From Caenibius tardaugens NBRC 16725 (GTDB lineage: Bacteria; Pseudomonadota; Alphaproteobacteria; Sphingomonadales; Sphingomonadaceae): a DNA stretch of 64,000 nucleotides. The number at the start of each line of letters is the position of its first letter. Position 1 is the stretch's first letter. This document shows positions 16,848 through 26,048 of this stretch, piece after piece. The notes under the pieces were generated by a model. The model ran no database searches. It was given only the letters and a program-made list of their open reading frames with translations, and was not told where the DNA came from. Location of the stretch: the NCBI RefSeq assembly GCF_003860345.1, contig NZ_CP034179.1, positions 2,712,001 to 2,776,000 of the forward strand. Reading direction: 5' to 3'. The position numbers and the translations under genes are program-made.

Positions 16848-17795
16848 TCAACGAGTGGTTTCCTCGATCAGTTCCCGCATATCGGCAGGAAGCGGACTTT
16901 CGAACCGTACAGTCGTTCCGAGAACCGGATGAATGAACCCGAGCACTGCAGCATGGAGCGCCTGACGGCGGAACTGGAGTGCGGTGAGCAGCGGCTTGAG
17001 CTTGGAATTGGGGCGTCCATATGTTGGGTCCCCTAATAGCGCATGACCGATTGACGCCATGTGAACACGCACCTGATGCGTGCGCCCGGTTTCCAGTCGG
17101 CATTCGATCAAAGCGCAGTTTTTCAGGGTTTTGAGCGTTTTGTAATGGGTGACAGCGTGCTTCCCGCGACTCGCCGTGTCGGGCAGCACCGCCATCTTCT
17201 TGCGATTCGAATCGGACCGCCCGATTCGCGCCTTCACCGTGCCCGCCGGGGGCACCGGATGGCCGTTGACCACCGCCAGATAGGCGCGTTCGATCGAATG
17301 GTCGGCAAATTGCCGCGCCAGCCCTTCGTGCGCGGCATCGCTTTTGGCGACGACCAGCAGTCCGGACGTGTCCTTGTCGATCCGGTGCACGATGCCGGGG
17401 CGCGCAACGCCGCCGATTCCCGATAGACTGCCGCCGCAATGATGCAGCAGGGCATTGACCAGCGTGCCGTCGGGGTTGCCCGCCGCAGGATGGACGACCA
17501 GTCCGGCGGGCTTGTCGACCACGATCAGGTGGGCGTCTTCATAGACGATCGTCAGCGGAATATCCTGCGCGGCGGCTTCGGCTTCCGCTGCGGGCGGCAC
17601 GTCGATGGCAAAGTGCGATCCGGCAACGGTTTTGGCCGAGGCAGACGGGGCGGGTTTGCCGTCAAGCGTGATCCGCCCTTCGCCAAGCAGGGCCTTGACC
17701 CGTTCGCGCGACAGCCCGCTGGCGTCGGCAAGCGCCTTGTCCAGACGCACGCCGTCGCTTTCGAGAAGTCCCTCAATGATTTCCCCACGCCCCAT
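16848..17795 (-). CDS. rluD: RluD-type 23S rRNA pseudouridine synthase
   Basis: An RluA-family pseudouridine synthase with an N-terminal S4-like RNA-binding domain (about residues 10-65) and a catalytic domain. The HRIDKDTSG motif holds the catalytic Asp. Neighbour relation to rpoH and overall length (315 residues) suggest RluD, which modifies U1911/1915/1917 in helix 69 of 23S rRNA. The ATG at 17795 (MGRGEII) is preferred; one at 17813 would overlap the divergent JAMM gene. A second RluA-family gene lies near 42-43 kb. Confidence 0.88.
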   Translation of the reverse strand: MGRGEIIEGLLESDGVRLDKALADASGLSRERVKALLGEGRITLDGKPAPSASAKTVAGSHFAIDVPPAAEAEAAAQDIPLTIVYEDAHLIVVDKPAGLVVHPAAGNPDGTLVNALLHHCGGSLSGIGGVARPGIVHRIDKDTSGLLVVAKSDAAHEGLARQFADHSIERAYLAVVNGHPVPPAGTVKARIGRSDSNRKKMAVLPDTASRGKHAVTHYKTLKTLKNCALIECRLETGRTHQVRVHMASIGHALLGDPTYGRPNSKLKPLLTALQFRRQALHAAVLGFIHPVLGTTVRFESPLPADMRELIEETTR

Positions 17796-17811
17796 GCTAC
17801 AGAATGTGGGC

Positions 17812-18210
17812 ATGAAGATTGCTGTGACAAGGGATGCGCTCGATGGCTTGCGGGCCGAAGCGCAAAAAGCTGCGCCGGATGAATGTTGCGGGCTGTTGCT
17901 GGGGCATCAGGGCGTGATCGACCGGGTGCTGCCTGCGGTCAATGTGGCTGATGATCCGCGCGCCCGGTTCGAAATCGATCCCGGCACGCTGATCGCTGCC
18001 CTGCGCGCGGCGCGCGGCGGTGGCCCAGCGGTGATCGGCTATTATCATTCCCACCCCCAGGGACCGCCCGAACCTTCGCCTTGCGATGCGGAGCAGGCCG
18101 CGCGCGACGGCAAGGTCTGGGCGATTGTCAGCGGCGATGACGCTGTGCGTTTGTGGGAGGATGGTCATGCGGGGTTCATGGCGCTTTCCTATGGCGTGAT
18201 CGAGCGGTAA
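17812..18210 (+). CDS. JAMM/Mov34 (M67) metallopeptidase
   Basis: The 132-residue protein is essentially a bare JAMM domain. The zinc site is complete: Glu24 in DECCG, then His79-x-His81-x7-Ser89-x2-Asp92 in YHSHPQGPPEPSPCD, exactly the JAMM spacing. Bacterial members remove C-terminal extensions from ubiquitin-like sulfur carriers (CysO, ThiS, MoaD) or process other isopeptide-like bonds. No such carrier, E1-like or rhodanese gene is adjacent. The start is uncertain: ATG 17812 or 17794. Divergent from rluD with little or no intergenic DNA. Confidence 0.85.
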   Translation: MKIAVTRDALDGLRAEAQKAAPDECCGLLLGHQGVIDRVLPAVNVADDPRARFEIDPGTLIAALRAARGGGPAVIGYYHSHPQGPPEPSPCDAEQAARDGKVWAIVSGDDAVRLWEDGHAGFMALSYGVIER

Positions 18211-18365
18211 CGCGCTAAGGCGTGTTGTCTGCTCCTATCCTTAGACCGATGGAAAGTGGCAATTGGGCTGAATTGTTTGACGCGCCCGGTTCCGGGATCG
18301 GTTTTTCCTCCTATATCGGGTGCATTGAGTCACTCCCTTCAGTCAAAAGGGCCTGAAAGCTGCAT

Positions 18366-19007
18366 ATGTCCAAATCTTCCGTCGATCTCGCCAGTCTGCT
18401 TTGCTCCCGTCTTTGCCATGATATGCTCAGTCCCGTCGGGGCGCTGATGAACGGGCTCGAACTTCTGGCGGACGAGAAAGACCCGGAAATGCGCCAGCGC
18501 TGTTTCGAACTGCTGGAACAGAGCGCCCGGACATCGACGGACAAGCTCAAGTTCTTCCGGCTGGCGTTCGGCGCCGCGGGTGGTTTTGGCGAAGCGATCG
18601 CCACCGATGAAGTGCGCAGCCTGATCGACGCATTGGTTGCCGGAAACGACCGGATCAGCGTCAATTGGGCGCTGGGGGTGGCGGCACTGCCCAAACCGGC
18701 TGCCAAAGTGCTGCTCAACTTCGCGCAGATCGCCATCGATGCGCTGGTACGCGGCGGGGAAATCGATATCGCGGCCGAAGTGCGTGACGGCACCAGCGAG
18801 ATCGTGGTGCGTGCGGCGGGGCCGAAAATTGCGTTTGACGAAACCATCGGCAATTCGCTGGAGGGCACCCTGCAACTGGAACAGCTTTCCAGCCGGACCG
18901 CAGCGGCGCATATGCTGCATGTCCTTGCGCAGGAATGCGGCGGCAAGCTGCAATATGCGCTGACTGGCGATGCGCTGGTGCTCGGAGCGATCCTGCCGGG
19001 GGAGTGA
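18366..19007 (+). CDS. chpT: Histidine phosphotransferase ChpT
   Basis: A 213-residue protein with the ChpT signature LCSRLCHDMLSPVGALMNG near the N-terminus; His18 is the phosphorylated residue. The C-terminal half is a degenerate HATPase-like domain. In Caulobacter ChpT carries phosphate from CckA to CtrA and CpdR, controlling the cell cycle and ClpXP proteolysis; in sphingomonads the same pathway influences motility and pili. The TGACGC region upstream may hold the promoter, but I cannot fix it. It is followed after six bases by an amidase gene, so the two are likely one operon. Confidence 0.93.
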   Translation: MSKSSVDLASLLCSRLCHDMLSPVGALMNGLELLADEKDPEMRQRCFELLEQSARTSTDKLKFFRLAFGAAGGFGEAIATDEVRSLIDALVAGNDRISVNWALGVAALPKPAAKVLLNFAQIAIDALVRGGEIDIAAEVRDGTSEIVVRAAGPKIAFDETIGNSLEGTLQLEQLSSRTAAAHMLHVLAQECGGKLQYALTGDALVLGAILPGE

Positions 19008-19013
19008 CGCACG

Positions 19014-19715
19014 ATGGATGAACTGGTGCAGCGCGAGGTTCCGTCCCCCAACTGGAACGCGCGCCAGCTGCCGATCACCATGCTGGTCCTGCATTACACC
19101 GGCATGCGCACCGGGCCTGAGGCGCTCGAACGCATGTGCGATCCCCAGGCCGAAGTTTCCGCACATTACATGATCGAAGAAGACGGCACGGTCATCCGGC
19201 TGGTGGATGAAGCCAACCGTGCCTGGCATGCGGGGCGATCCTACTGGCGGGGGATAACGGATATCAATTCCGCCAGTATCGGGATCGAACTCGTCAATCC
19301 GGGGCACGAATGGGGCTATCGCCCGTTTTCGGCCGCGCAAATGGAAGCGCTGATGCCGCTGGTCGGACGGATCGTGCGGCAATACGACATTCCCCGCGCC
19401 AATGTGGTGGGCCATTCCGATATCGCCCCGGCGCGCAAGGAAGATCCGGGTGAATTGTTCGACTGGCGGCGGCTGGCCCGATTGAAGCTGGCGCTGGCGA
19501 CACCCAAAGTCAGCCTGGGCACGCCCTTTCCCAACGATGGCGCGTTTTTGCTGGGGCTGGAACGCTTCGGGTATGACATTTCCGATGGCCGTGCGGCGGT
19601 GGCGGCATTCCAGCGCCGTTGGCGCCCCAAGCGGATCGATGGGGAGATCGATGGCGAAATCGGTGCGATCCTGTTCGCCTTGCTCTTGGAACGGGACCGC
19701 GGACGCGCTAGATAG
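19014..19715 (+). CDS. N-acetylmuramoyl-L-alanine amidase (Amidase_2 type)
   Basis: A zinc amidase of the AmiD/AmpD family that cuts the bond between MurNAc and L-Ala in peptidoglycan. Zinc ligands are recognisable as His27 (LVLHYTG), His134 (VVGHSDIAP) and Asp144 (KEDPG). The C-terminal 60 residues resemble a peptidoglycan-binding domain (FQRRWRP). No signal peptide is seen, so it may act in the cytoplasm on recycled anhydro-muropeptides, as AmpD does, or be exported by another route. RNase P RNA follows six bases after the stop. Confidence 0.88.
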   Translation: MDELVQREVPSPNWNARQLPITMLVLHYTGMRTGPEALERMCDPQAEVSAHYMIEEDGTVIRLVDEANRAWHAGRSYWRGITDINSASIGIELVNPGHEWGYRPFSAAQMEALMPLVGRIVRQYDIPRANVVGHSDIAPARKEDPGELFDWRRLARLKLALATPKVSLGTPFPNDGAFLLGLERFGYDISDGRAAVAAFQRRWRPKRIDGEIDGEIGAILFALLLERDRGRAR

Positions 19716-19720
19716 GCGGC

Positions 19721-20142
<422 letters not shown>

Positions 20143-20174
20143 AAACTGTCGTAAAACACCGCGTGACCGCAGTT

Positions 20175-20978
20175 TCAGGCCGCTTCGCGGTGTAGAATAG
20201 CAATGGCGCCATCCTCCTGCTCGCGCGCCTGAATGAAGCGGCGTTCGCCCCCTTCCAGAACCAGCGCGGTCAGCAGCCCATAGCAATAGGCCCCCGTATC
20301 GATCCCGATGCGATTGGGGCGCTCCTCCACCTCGGTGCGGATCGTGTGGCCATGCACCACGACTTTTTCGAACAGCCCTTCGTGCATCAGGAACGGATCG
20401 CGAATCCAGCGCATGGCCTGCGCGCTCTGGTCAGCAACGGGGATACCCGGTTCAATCCCTGCATGGACGAACAGATAGTCGCCGATCACCGCCGAGAGTT
20501 CGAGCGCGGCCATGAATTCGCGATGGCGGCTGGGAATGCGGCTGGCCATCGCCGCCTGCATCCGCTGCAGCGCATCGGGCCCGGTAATATGGGCATCGAT
20601 GCCATAGCTGATCAGTGTTTCGCGCGCGCCATAGGGCAGGAGCCGACGCAGATATTCGGTATCGGTAAACGCGGCGAGGAACACTTCCTCATGATTGCCC
20701 ATAAGCACGCGCACGGGGCGGCGTTCTTGCCACGCCAGCACGTAGTCGATTACCCCTGCGCTATCCCTGCCGCGATCGATCAAGTCGCCGAGCAGCAACA
20801 CCATGCTCTGCGCCGGGGCGGTAGCAGCGTCCAGTTCTATCGCATGTGCGAGCGCTTCGAGCAGATCCAGGCGCCCATGGATGTCGCCGATCGCATAGAC
20901 CCTTTGCCCCGCAGGAATCCGGGCCTTCCCGGCATCGATCGCAAGTTTTGGGGTTGTTTCTATTGCGCTTGGATTCAT
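20175..20978 (-). CDS. Metallophosphoesterase (serine/threonine phosphatase type)
   Basis: A 267-residue calcineurin-like phosphoesterase. The two-metal site motifs are all visible: GDIHGR, GDLIDRG, GNHEE, and later FVHAG and VHGHT. This arrangement matches bacterial PPP-type phosphatases (ApaH/PrpA group) that act on phosphoproteins or diadenosine polyphosphates; which of these cannot be told from sequence. ATG 20978 starts about 30 residues before GDIHGR. The open frame upstream of it is rich in Cys and not family-like, so I left it out. Converges with rnpB. Confidence 0.85.
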   Translation of the reverse strand: MNPSAIETTPKLAIDAGKARIPAGQRVYAIGDIHGRLDLLEALAHAIELDAATAPAQSMVLLLGDLIDRGRDSAGVIDYVLAWQERRPVRVLMGNHEEVFLAAFTDTEYLRRLLPYGARETLISYGIDAHITGPDALQRMQAAMASRIPSRHREFMAALELSAVIGDYLFVHAGIEPGIPVADQSAQAMRWIRDPFLMHEGLFEKVVVHGHTIRTEVEERPNRIGIDTGAYCYGLLTALVLEGGERRFIQAREQEDGAIAILHREAA

Positions 20979-21220
20979 GACGGGGCCTGCGTGTGTGGGG
21001 CACATGTATCTAGCACAGTGTGTCCAGCGTATGAATGTGATGCAGAAAATCCACACATTCCCAATTGCCTGTGCCCTTGCGAATTTTTTTCTTGTGCAAT
21101 GCAGCAACGGTGGGCAACTTCGCCTCACATCCGCACAGGAACATCCGGGGCAATGAGATGATCCGGCGGGTCGCAGGTGGGACGAAAGTTTCAACAGGTT
21201 CACAACAAAGGAACACTGCT

Positions 21221-21976
21221 ATGCTTACGTCCGTCCGCAGCCTTCTGGCTGCAACCGCTTTCGCTGGTGCCGTATTTGCCGCAACGCCGGCAATGGCTGA
21301 AGAGGAAGCACCTTCCGATTTCACCGTATCGGGCAACGTTGCCATCGTTACGGACTATCGTTTCCGTGGTGCGTCGCTTTCCGGTGGTGATTTCGCGATT
21401 CAGGGTGGCCTCAGTGTCGCCCACTCGAGCGGCTTCTATGTCGGGACCTGGGCGTCCTCGCTCGAAGACACGCCGCTTTATGGCGAAATGGAACTCGACC
21501 TTTATGGCGGCTGGAAGGGTGAAGTCGCTTCGGGGCTGACGCTCGATGCCGGTCTGACCTACTTCGTCTATCCGTCGAAGGATTCGGGTGCCGGTCCGTC
21601 GGCCTATTTCGAACCTTATGCGAAGCTTTCCGGCCAGCTCGGCCCGGTCGGCGCAACGCTGGGCGTGGCCTATGCCTGGGATCAGGATTCGCTGGGCAGC
21701 CAGGACAACCTGTATGTCTTCACCGATTTCAGCGCTGGCATCCCGGGAACGCCGGTGTCCCTGTCGGCACACCTTGGTTACACCGACGGTGCGCTCGCAC
21801 CTGATTATGTCAACGGTTTCAACAACGACAAGACGGCCTTTGACTGGTCGATCGGGGCTTCGGCCACCGTGCTTGGCGGTCTGACGGTTGGTGTGCAGTA
21901 CATCGGCGTTGAAGGACGTTCGGTGAAGAACCTGACCAACGATACGGTCGTCGGTACGCTGTCCTACAGCTTCTGA
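21221..21976 (+). CDS. TorF-family putative outer-membrane porin
   Basis: The 251-residue product starts with a signal peptide ending at TPAMAEEE. The mature part begins FTVSGNVAIVTDYRFRGASLS, the hallmark of the TIGR02001/TorF family, and ends with aromatic-terminated strands LSYSF as in outer-membrane barrels. Members are found in many sphingomonads; function is not established. AAAGGA precedes the ATG. Codon use is less extreme than neighbouring genes, with many GAC/GGT and TTC/GCT pairs, suggesting high expression. Confidence 0.85.
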   Translation: MLTSVRSLLAATAFAGAVFAATPAMAEEEAPSDFTVSGNVAIVTDYRFRGASLSGGDFAIQGGLSVAHSSGFYVGTWASSLEDTPLYGEMELDLYGGWKGEVASGLTLDAGLTYFVYPSKDSGAGPSAYFEPYAKLSGQLGPVGATLGVAYAWDQDSLGSQDNLYVFTDFSAGIPGTPVSLSAHLGYTDGALAPDYVNGFNNDKTAFDWSIGASATVLGGLTVGVQYIGVEGRSVKNLTNDTVVGTLSYSF

Positions 21977-22001
21977 TAGCTTTACGGCATCAGCCAACAT
22001 C

Positions 22002-22029
22002 GCGGCCCGCGCAGCAATGCGCGGGCCGC
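22002..22029 (+). terminator. GC-rich hairpin after the TorF-like gene
   Basis: Perfect 11-base arms GCGGCCCGCGC and GCGCGGGCCGC enclose AGCAAT, 25 bases after the stop, between convergent genes. Only a short T-poor tail follows. Confidence 0.7.
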
Positions 22030-22069
22030 TCCGTGTCCGGGGGAGTGGACCCCGAACCTGTCGCCGGAT

Positions 22070-22825
22070 TCAGCGCAGATAGAAATCGACCGTCGTGACC
22101 ACGCGGACCTTCTTGTAAGGCGTGTCGGATACGCCCCAGCCCCCGCCGCTGTCGCCATCGCGGGCCTCGACCGAGAAATAGCCCTGCGTCGCCTGCTTTA
22201 TCCCGCCGACGCTGGTGGCGCTGTCCTTGGCGAATTGCTGGGCCGAGGCGCGGGCATCCTTGGTGGCTTCGGCGACCATCGCTGGCTTGATATCGTTCAG
22301 CTTTGTGAAGGTGTAGGCCATGCCGGACCCTTCCTCGAGCACGACGCCACGCCGGACGAGGTCGAACTGCCGTTTTACCGCCCTTTCCGCGCGGGCAATG
22401 TCGGTGGTGCGCAAGGTCATACGCTGGCGCACGGTGAATTGCTGGACGCCGTTGTTGGTGAAATTCGACACGTTGACGCCAGTGGGCTGGATCGCATCGT
22501 CAGGAAATCCGAGCTCCTTGAAGAAGGCACGGATTGCGGTGCTGTCGCGGTCAACACTGGCCTGCGCCGTAGGGAGATCGCCAGCCGTGGCGGAATAGGC
22601 AATCGTCCAGGTGGCGAGATCCGCCTTGACGTCGCGTTCGGCCAGCCCGCGCACGGTGACCGACCGGTCGGCCGCTTTGGCCCGGGTCAGTCCGTCACCG
22701 AGAAGGTAGCCGCCTGCAATCAGGCCCACAGCCATGATTGATGCGCTGATCAGCCAGCGGCGATTGGTGGAGTCGCTGAAAAAAGAACGCGATGACGCAT
22801 GGTGGTCGAGCGCAGGATCGGACAT
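22070..22825 (-). CDS. SIMPL-domain (DUF541) membrane-anchored protein
   Basis: A 251-residue protein with one N-terminal membrane helix (about residues 24-42) and a periplasmic SIMPL/DUF541 domain beginning RSVTVRGLAERDVKADLATW. E. coli YggE is the best-known relative and reduces oxidative-stress damage by an unclear mechanism. ATG 22825 was chosen because it gives a short cytoplasmic N-terminus before the helix; the frame is open far upstream but the sequence there is antisense to the glyoxalase gene. Divergent from glyoxalase I with about 90 bases between. Confidence 0.8.
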   Translation of the reverse strand: MSDPALDHHASSRSFFSDSTNRRWLISASIMAVGLIAGGYLLGDGLTRAKAADRSVTVRGLAERDVKADLATWTIAYSATAGDLPTAQASVDRDSTAIRAFFKELGFPDDAIQPTGVNVSNFTNNGVQQFTVRQRMTLRTTDIARAERAVKRQFDLVRRGVVLEEGSGMAYTFTKLNDIKPAMVAEATKDARASAQQFAKDSATSVGGIKQATQGYFSVEARDGDSGGGWGVSDTPYKKVRVVTTVDFYLR

Positions 22826-22915
22826 TATATGGGGCCTCCCCAACGGATGTTGTGCGGCCATCTTTGCACGAGTCTCGATGAACCGTGCTTTAATATAGAC
22901 GAATGGAGTTTCAAC

Positions 22916-23353
22916 GTGGTCAAATTTCTTCACACGATGATCCGTGTGACTGATCCCGAGGCAACGATCCGCTTCTTCGAACTGATCGGACTGGAAGAAG
23001 TGAGTCGACATGAAGTGCCGCAGGGGCGCTTTACGCTGATTTTTCTGGCAGCGCCCGGCCAGTCCGACATGGCCCAGATCGAACTCACTTATAACTGGCC
23101 GCCCGAAGATGGCAGCAGCGGTGAAACCTATGGCGGAGGCCGCAATTTCGGGCATGTCGCCTATCAGGTCGACGATATCTATGCGACCTGTCAGCGCCTG
23201 CAGGATGCAGGCCACACCATCCACCGCCCGCCGCGGGATGGGCATATGGCGTTTATCAAAAGCCCCGATGGCATTTCGGTGGAACTCCTGCAGAACGGCC
23301 ATCTTCCCCCGCAGGAACCCTGGGCGAGCATGGAAAACACCGGAACCTGGTAA
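22916..23353 (+). CDS. gloA: Lactoylglutathione lyase (glyoxalase I)
   Basis: Converts the methylglyoxal-glutathione hemithioacetal to S-lactoylglutathione. The four metal ligands are seen: His6, Glu56, His80 and Glu123, nearly the same spacing as E. coli GloA (5, 56, 74, 122). The set is that of the Ni/Co-type short enzyme. The start is GTG 22916 with GGAG seven bases before it, giving 145 residues; no ATG in this frame fits. It ends five bases before the converging nhaA stop. Confidence 0.9.
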   Translation: MVKFLHTMIRVTDPEATIRFFELIGLEEVSRHEVPQGRFTLIFLAAPGQSDMAQIELTYNWPPEDGSSGETYGGGRNFGHVAYQVDDIYATCQRLQDAGHTIHRPPRDGHMAFIKSPDGISVELLQNGHLPPQEPWASMENTGTW

Positions 23354-23358
23354 GCGTG

Positions 23359-24549
23359 TCAGCCCGCCTTTTCGGGGGCGGGCGCAAGCCGCAGGACGAG
23401 ATAGCCGAGCAGTGCGGATATCAGCGAACCGCCGAGAATGCCGAGTTTGGCTTCCTCTACCAGCATGGGATGGAGCGGAAAGGCGAGCGCGGCGATGAAC
23501 AGGCTCATCGTGAAGCCGATCCCGCAGAGGATGGAAACACCCCAGAGCTGGAGCCAACTGGCGCCCGCTGGTCGGGTGGCATAACCCAGCCGTTCGGCAA
23601 GGGCGACGGCGGTGAATATCCCGACCTGCTTGCCGATTACCAAGCCACCCGCGATCGCAAGCGGGAGCGGGGCGATCAGGCCCGCGATGCCAATCCCGGC
23701 AAGGGACACGCCGGCATTGGCGAAGCCGAACACCGGGATCACCAGATAGCTGTTCCACCCCGTAAGCCGGTGTTCGAGCCGTTCCAGCGGGGATGCGGCG
23801 CCATCCGCGGTGATGCGCAAGGGAATGGTGAAGGCCGCAACAACCCCCGCCACGGTGGCATGGACCCCGGAATGGAGCATGCAATACCATAGCGCGATGG
23901 CGGTCAGCACGAACGGCCAGAGGCGCCGCACACCCATGCGGTTGAGCGCCATCATGCCGCCAAATATCAGCAGCGCGGCCAGCAACCAGTCAAGCCGCAC
24001 CTCTGCGGTATAAAACAGGGCGATGATCAGGACGGCGCCGATATCGTCGACAATCGCAACGGTCAGCAGGAAGAGCCGCAATGCGGCCGGTACGCGATTG
24101 CCCAGCAAGCCGAGCACGCCCATGGCAAAGGCAATGTCGGTTGCGGCCGGTATGGCCCAGCCTCGCGCGATCTGCGGTTCGCCCCCGGACAGCAGGAGAA
24201 AGACCGCAGCGGGGGCTGCCATACCGGCCATGGCCGCGAGAACCGGCAGCCGCCTGTGCCGCGCATCGGCCAGTTGCCCGGACAGAAGCTCACGCTTCAC
24301 CTCCCGCCCGACAACGAGGAAGAAGACCGCCATCAGCCCGTCGTTGATCCACAGGTGCAAGGTGTCGAGCTTTGCGACCGGGGTCCATGCCAGCGTGTCA
24401 TGGAGCAGGTGGTGGTAGGCAGGGGCAGCCGGGGAATTAGCGATCAACATGGCGGCGATCGCCACCAGAATGAGAAGTATTCCCGGAAAAGCCTCGCTTC
24501 CCAGAAGCTTCTTCAGCAGGTTCGGCGGAGATGTCGCATCGCTTGTCAT
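23359..24549 (-). CDS. nhaA: Na+/H+ antiporter NhaA
   Basis: A 396-residue inner-membrane antiporter of the NhaA family that uses the proton gradient to expel Na+ and control cytoplasmic pH. The essential paired aspartates are Asp168-Asp169 in VAIVDDIGAV, and the helix IV aspartate is Asp138 in ATDIAFAMG. ATG 24549 (MTSDA) is chosen; the open frame upstream adds 12 non-conserved residues. The gene is divergent from the NfrB-like gene by about 90 bases. It is the second cation/proton antiporter in the window. Confidence 0.95.
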   Translation of the reverse strand: MTSDATSPPNLLKKLLGSEAFPGILLILVAIAAMLIANSPAAPAYHHLLHDTLAWTPVAKLDTLHLWINDGLMAVFFLVVGREVKRELLSGQLADARHRRLPVLAAMAGMAAPAAVFLLLSGGEPQIARGWAIPAATDIAFAMGVLGLLGNRVPAALRLFLLTVAIVDDIGAVLIIALFYTAEVRLDWLLAALLIFGGMMALNRMGVRRLWPFVLTAIALWYCMLHSGVHATVAGVVAAFTIPLRITADGAASPLERLEHRLTGWNSYLVIPVFGFANAGVSLAGIGIAGLIAPLPLAIAGGLVIGKQVGIFTAVALAERLGYATRPAGASWLQLWGVSILCGIGFTMSLFIAALAFPLHPMLVEEAKLGILGGSLISALLGYLVLRLAPAPEKAG

Positions 24550-24638
24550 CAGCGGGCTTTGCCGGAGATGGTTTGCGCGTTGCAAGCCCTATTCGGCTGC
24601 ATTACCCGATCGGCAAACGTCATCGATAAGGGGGAAGG

Positions 24639-26048
24639 ATGGCGATCTTTGGGGGACTCACCGCCATGCAGGTCGTGGCGTTGGCGGGCTATGAACTGCT
24701 GCTTTTTGCCGGGGCGTTTTTCTTGGTTGGGGCGCTCGACGATGTGCTTGTCGATCTGCATTACCTGTGGCGTCGGATCATAGGGAAAGCGCGCACGCCG
24801 CGCGTGGATCGCGGCGCGCTGCTGGGCCATCCGCTCAAGGGCGTGGCGGCGGTTATGATCCCGACATGGCGCGAAGCGGAAGTGATCGGCGCGACGGTGC
24901 GCCATGCGCTGACGGTCTGGAACCAGGCCGAACTGCGCCTCTATGTCGGGTGCTATTGTAACGACCCGCAGACGGTGCAGGCCGTGGCGATGGCGGCACA
25001 AGGTGATCCGCGCCTGCGTCTGGTGATCCACGATCGGCATGGCCCGACCAGCAAGGCGGACTGCCTCAATCGCCTGTTCGCAGCCATGTGTGTGGACGAA
25101 CGGCGCAGTGGGCAACGCGTGCGTATGGTGCTGATGCACGATGCGGAAGACATGGTCGATCCGGTTGCCTTGCCCCTGCTTGATCAGGCGATGACCGGGC
25201 TCGATTTCATCCAGATGCCGGTTCTGCCCGAACCGCAGGCGGATTCGCCATGGGTGGCAGGGCATTATTGCGATGAATTTGCTGAGGCACATGGGAAATC
25301 GATGGTCGTGCGCGATGCCCTGGGTGCAGGATTGCCCGCCGCGGGGGTGGGCTGCGCCTTTGCGCGCGACGTGCTCGATCTCGTGGCCAGCCGTAACGGC
25401 ACGGCCGATGCGCCCTTCGCCAGCCAGAGCCTGACCGAAGATTATGAGCTTGGCCTCAAGATCGCTGAACTTGGCGGGAAATCGGCGTTCCTGCGGGTTC
25501 GCGGCGATAACGGGGAACTGGTCGCCACGCGTGCCTGTTTCCCGGCACGTGTGAACGAGGCCGTGCGGCAGAAGACGCGTTGGGTTCACGGTATTGCATT
25601 GCAGGGTTGGGACCGGATGGGCTGGACAGGGCGGCTGACCGAACGCTGGATGCGCTTGCGCGATCGCCGTGGGCCATTGGCTGCGCTGGTCATGGCGGCG
25701 GCTTACGTTTTCATGATCCTTGGCGTGATCCTGTGGCTGGGTGATGCGGTGGGGTTGCTGGTTTTGCCCGAACCGGGACCGTTGGCGAAGGCGCTGCTGC
25801 TGGTCAACTTCGCCGCATTTGTCTGGCGCGCGATCTGGCGCTGTGCCTTCGCCTGGCGCGAATATGGGACGACGGAAGCGATGCGTGCGCTTTTGCGTAT
25901 CCCGGTGTCGAATATTATCGCGATTCTGGCAGGGCGCAGGGCCTTGGTCGCCTATTGGCGAACCCTGAAAGGGGAACCGCCGCATTGGGAAAAAACGGTG
26001 CATCGCACCCATCCCGCATTGCTCCGCAATACGGAGCCCACCGCATGA
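24639..26048 (+). CDS. NfrB-like family 2 glycosyltransferase
   Basis: A 469-residue inner-membrane glycosyltransferase. One helix near the N-terminus (12-32) is followed by a GT-A catalytic domain with IPTWREAEVI, MHDAEDMVDP (the DxD-like metal site), TEDYELGL (catalytic Asp) and a VRQKTRWVHG segment matching the QxxRW motif of processive enzymes. Three or four C-terminal helices follow. This is the form of bacteriophage N4 adsorption protein B (NfrB), part of an exopolysaccharide export system in E. coli. The C-terminal MshEN domain of full NfrB is absent. Its stop overlaps the next start (ATGA), so the two are translationally coupled. Confidence 0.85.
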   Translation: MAIFGGLTAMQVVALAGYELLLFAGAFFLVGALDDVLVDLHYLWRRIIGKARTPRVDRGALLGHPLKGVAAVMIPTWREAEVIGATVRHALTVWNQAELRLYVGCYCNDPQTVQAVAMAAQGDPRLRLVIHDRHGPTSKADCLNRLFAAMCVDERRSGQRVRMVLMHDAEDMVDPVALPLLDQAMTGLDFIQMPVLPEPQADSPWVAGHYCDEFAEAHGKSMVVRDALGAGLPAAGVGCAFARDVLDLVASRNGTADAPFASQSLTEDYELGLKIAELGGKSAFLRVRGDNGELVATRACFPARVNEAVRQKTRWVHGIALQGWDRMGWTGRLTERWMRLRDRRGPLAALVMAAAYVFMILGVILWLGDAVGLLVLPEPGPLAKALLLVNFAAFVWRAIWRCAFAWREYGTTEAMRALLRIPVSNIIAILAGRRALVAYWRTLKGEPPHWEKTVHRTHPALLRNTEPTA

